Part shown: positions 61,887-64,000 of the stretch, one piece after another
Position numbering within the stretch: position 1 is the first letter of the stretch
How the letters are laid out: each line of letters starts with the position of its first letter
NCBI GenBank assembly: GCA_003243455.1
Contig: QFQS01000001.1
Location: forward strand, 186,001-250,000
Direction: 5' to 3'
Source: Cereibacter sphaeroides
GTDB taxonomy: Bacteria; Pseudomonadota; Alphaproteobacteria; Rhodobacterales; Rhodobacteraceae
Length of the DNA stretch: 64,000 bases
Position numbers and translations under genes: made by a program
The notes under the pieces: model-generated
What the model was told of the DNA's origin: nothing
Databases searched by the model: none
The model's input: only the letters and a program-made list of their open reading frames with translations

Positions 61887-63107
61887 ATGAAAGCACTTGC
61901 GACGTTTTTGCTGACAGCTCTTCTTGCCGGGTATCTTTCATTCGGCGGGGCGAGTGCGCAGGATCTTTCGGCACTGGCGCGGCTGGACCCTCAGGCGTCC
62001 GCGATAAGGGATGCCGGGCAGGGGATGGCGATCACCCTTGGAATATCGCGCCCGGTTCCCTGGCGGGTGCGCGTATTGGACAACCCACCCCGGTTGGTCA
62101 TGGATTTCCGCGAGGTGGACTGGACAGGCATCCGTTCTGTCGCGCAGCAATCCGACCATCTGGTCGATCTGAGGGCGGGCGTGTTTCGTCCGGGGTGGTC
62201 GCGGCTGGTGATCGAGATGGACGCGCCCCTGCTGGTGAAGTCGGCCGAGATGCGAACGGGAGGCGATGCCGCACAATTGTTGCTGCAGCTCGAGCCGGCG
62301 TCAGCCGAGGCCTTTGCAGAAAAGGCCGCTCAGCCCGAGCCGCCGGAATGGGCGCTGCCGGTGGCGGCCGATCTGCCGCGCCGCGATCCTGTTGCAGAGC
62401 CAGGGCCGTTGGTTGTCGTGCTGGACCCTGGCCACGGCGGGATCGACCCCGGGGCAGAGCGAGACGGCACGACCGAAGCGGTGCTCATGCTGACGTTTGC
62501 ACGTGAGTTAAAAGAGGCTTTCCTGCGGGCTGGGGATGCTACCGTTGTCCTGACGAGGGAAGACGATGTGTTCGTTCCGCTGGAAACGCGCATCTCCATC
62601 GCCAGGGCGGCGGGGGCGACGATCTTTCTGGCTTTGCATGCCGATTCTTTGGCGGAAGGCGAAGCGGTAGGCGCCACGATCTATACTTTGGCCGACGATG
62701 CAAGCGATGCCGCCGCAGCCACTCTGGCAGAACGGCATAACCGCGACGACTTGCTATCGGGGGTCGATCTGACCGGACAGGACGACCTGGTGGCGTCCGT
62801 TCTTATGGATATGGCGCGGAACGAGACCACCCCCCGCACCGATGCCCTGGCCGATCATCTGGTGACGGCCATGCGCGCGGGAGACATTCGCATGCACCGC
62901 ATCCCCCGGCAGGAAGCGCGCTTTTCGGTGCTGAAGTCGCCAGATATTCCTTCGGTGCTGGTCGAGTTGGGGTTCCTGTCCAGCAGCCGCGATCTGGCGC
63001 GACTGACAGATCCCGCGTGGCGGGCGCGGATGGCGCAGGCGATTGTCGCGGGCGTAAAGGCCTGGGCAATACAGGACGAGGCGCAGGCGCAACTGCGGCG
63101 GCAATAG
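61887..63107 (+). CDS. amiC: N-acetylmuramoyl-L-alanine amidase, AmiC type
   Basis: A 406-residue periplasmic cell-wall hydrolase. Signal peptide is ALATFLLTALLAGYLSFGGA; next an AMIN domain (ITLGISRPVPWRVRVLDNPP, LVMDFREVDW); then the Amidase_3 zinc domain with VVVLDPGHGGIDPGAERDG, TRISIARAAGATIFLALHAD, and catalytic Glu in PSVLVELGFLSSSRD. It splits cross-linked wall at division. Followed by a class A penicillin-binding protein gene, a common order. Confidence 0.92.
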   Translation: MKALATFLLTALLAGYLSFGGASAQDLSALARLDPQASAIRDAGQGMAITLGISRPVPWRVRVLDNPPRLVMDFREVDWTGIRSVAQQSDHLVDLRAGVFRPGWSRLVIEMDAPLLVKSAEMRTGGDAAQLLLQLEPASAEAFAEKAAQPEPPEWALPVAADLPRRDPVAEPGPLVVVLDPGHGGIDPGAERDGTTEAVLMLTFARELKEAFLRAGDATVVLTREDDVFVPLETRISIARAAGATIFLALHADSLAEGEAVGATIYTLADDASDAAAATLAERHNRDDLLSGVDLTGQDDLVASVLMDMARNETTPRTDALADHLVTAMRAGDIRMHRIPRQEARFSVLKSPDIPSVLVELGFLSSSRDLARLTDPAWRARMAQAIVAGVKAWAIQDEAQAQLRRQ

Positions 63108-63193
63108 CGAATGGGCGCGATCACGCGCGCGGGTTTTGACCCCCGTGCGCCTTTGGCTGTATAGGGTGCCGAGCAGGCTTTGGGAGTCGCTTT

Positions 63194-64000
63194 TTGGTCA
63201 GGTTCGTAGGCTCTTTCTTCGGGGGCATCTTCACAACGGTGACGTTGGGGTTGCTGTTCGTCGCGCTGTCCATCGGCGGCGTGTTCTGGATGTATGGCCG
63301 CGACCTGCCCAGCCATGAAAGCCTGGCACAATATGCGCCCGCCACCATCAGCCGGGTCTATTCGGGCGAGGGGCGGATCATCGACGAATTCGCCGAGGAA
63401 CGACGCTTGTTCACCCCGATCGAGGATATTCCCGATCTGGTGAAAGAGGCCTTCATCAGCGCGGAAGACAAGAACTTTTACCACCACAAGGGTTACGACG
63501 TGACATCGATCGCCTCGGCGGCGATGGATGCGATCACGTCGCGCGGCCAGAATGTGCGCGGCGCCTCGACCATCACGCAGCAGGTGATGAAGAACTTCCT
63601 TCTGGGCGGGGAGCGGACGGGGGAGCGCAAGATCAAGGAAATCATCCTCGCTTCGCGCATCGAAGAGACACTGAGCAAGGAGAAGATCCTTGAGCTTTAC
63701 CTGAACGAGATTTTCCTTGGCCAGAACTCGTATGGCGTGGCCGCTGCGGCGCAGACCTATTTCAACAAGTCACTGAACGAGCTAACCCCCGCCGAGGCCG
63801 CCACACTCGCCTCGATGCCCAAGGCTCCCAGCGACTACCACCCCGTGCGCAATAAGGACCGGCTGTTGGAACGCCGCGACTATGTGCTGCGCGAGATGTG
63901 GCAGAACGGCTATTTGGACGAGGCGACCTATCAAGCGGCGAAAGCATCGCCGCTGAAATCGGTCCAGAACGGCGATTACCCCGCTTTCCGGCAGGCGCTG
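63194..64000 (+). CDS. mrcA: Penicillin-binding protein 1A, N-terminal part (cut by window edge)
   Basis: Bifunctional peptidoglycan glycosyltransferase/transpeptidase; only about 269 residues are present. One membrane anchor (IFTTVTLGLLFVALSIGGVF) precedes the glycosyltransferase-51 domain: AFISAEDKNFYHHKGYD with the catalytic Glu, GASTITQQVMKNFLLGGE, RKIKEIILASRIEETLSKEK and LNEIFLGQNSYGVAAAAQTY. No ATG fits the N-terminus; TTG at 63194, about eight bases after GGGAG, gives a normal start. The transpeptidase domain lies past the edge. Confidence 0.92.
   Translation, partial: MVRFVGSFFGGIFTTVTLGLLFVALSIGGVFWMYGRDLPSHESLAQYAPATISRVYSGEGRIIDEFAEERRLFTPIEDIPDLVKEAFISAEDKNFYHHKGYDVTSIASAAMDAITSRGQNVRGASTITQQVMKNFLLGGERTGERKIKEIILASRIEETLSKEKILELYLNEIFLGQNSYGVAAAAQTYFNKSLNELTPAEAATLASMPKAPSDYHPVRNKDRLLERRDYVLREMWQNGYLDEATYQAAKASPLKSVQNGDYPAFRQAL

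Overview
The window looks like chromosomal DNA from a GC-rich alphaproteobacterium of the Rhodobacteraceae, most likely Paracoccus or a close relative. This rests on an aerobic (CobG/CobN) cobalamin cluster, a HemA-type 5-aminolevulinate synthase, a two-domain cold-shock protein, densely packed genes with many ATGA/GTGA overlaps, and the general look of the housekeeping proteins. I saw no IS element, prophage, CRISPR array, rRNA or integrase.

Layout. (1) 1-3.7 kb: gpt (cut by the window edge), a LysE exporter, fabI, pdxH, a double cold-shock-domain protein, a DUF192 protein and tRNA-Pro(TGG). (2) 3.8-22.4 kb: a large catabolic locus. It holds a LacI-type regulator and hotdog thioesterase, then a long operon (HAD phosphatase, a CUT2/ribose-type ABC transporter, MaoC hydratase, two GMC oxidoreductases, SDR, DHDPS-like aldolase, aldehyde dehydrogenase, glycerate kinase). 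A divergent pair follows: CaiB CoA-transferase with enoyl-CoA hydratase, opposite a third GMC oxidoreductase. Five near-identical 12-bp palindromes centred on CG (GAAAACGTTTTC type) lie at the three transcription start regions and mark this as one LacI-family regulon. The substrate is unknown; this is the best candidate here for an undescribed system. (3) 22.4-25.6 kb: an EmrAB-type efflux pair under a MarR regulator. (4) 25.8-43.5 kb: the aerobic cobalamin cluster. cbtB-cbtA-cobF sits behind one cobalamin riboswitch, a DUF1636-cobW-cobN-G-H-I-J series behind a second, then cobK on the opposite strand, cobL-E-M-B-A with a second DUF1636 gene, and cobO-cobQ. (5) 43.5-53.4 kb: a small membrane protein, tRNA-Val, an LssY-like protein, tdh-kbl (threonine to glycine), an RpiR regulator with a mutarotase-like protein and an SDR, a pirin, an amidase and two identical tRNA-Asp genes. 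(6) 53.4-64 kb: a DUF899 protein, a DUF1344 protein, a GNAT acetyltransferase, a small secreted protein, hemA, a RodZ-like protein, an HXXEE membrane protein, ispG, a cupin, a DsbA-like thiol oxidoreductase, an AmiC-type amidase and the start of a class A penicillin-binding protein.

How parts fit together. In the catabolic locus the ABC importer would bring in a sugar-like or polyol-like compound. GMC enzymes and the aldehyde dehydrogenase would oxidise alcohol to acid; CaiB, MaoC and enoyl-CoA hydratase imply CoA-thioester steps; the aldolase and glycerate kinase suggest C3 fragments entering lower glycolysis as 2-phosphoglycerate. That order is inference. The RpiR gene shares a GGAAACG-type inverted repeat with the upstream region of the SDR/mutarotase pair, so a second small regulon is likely. 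All calls come from reading the sequence and family knowledge; no database search was run.
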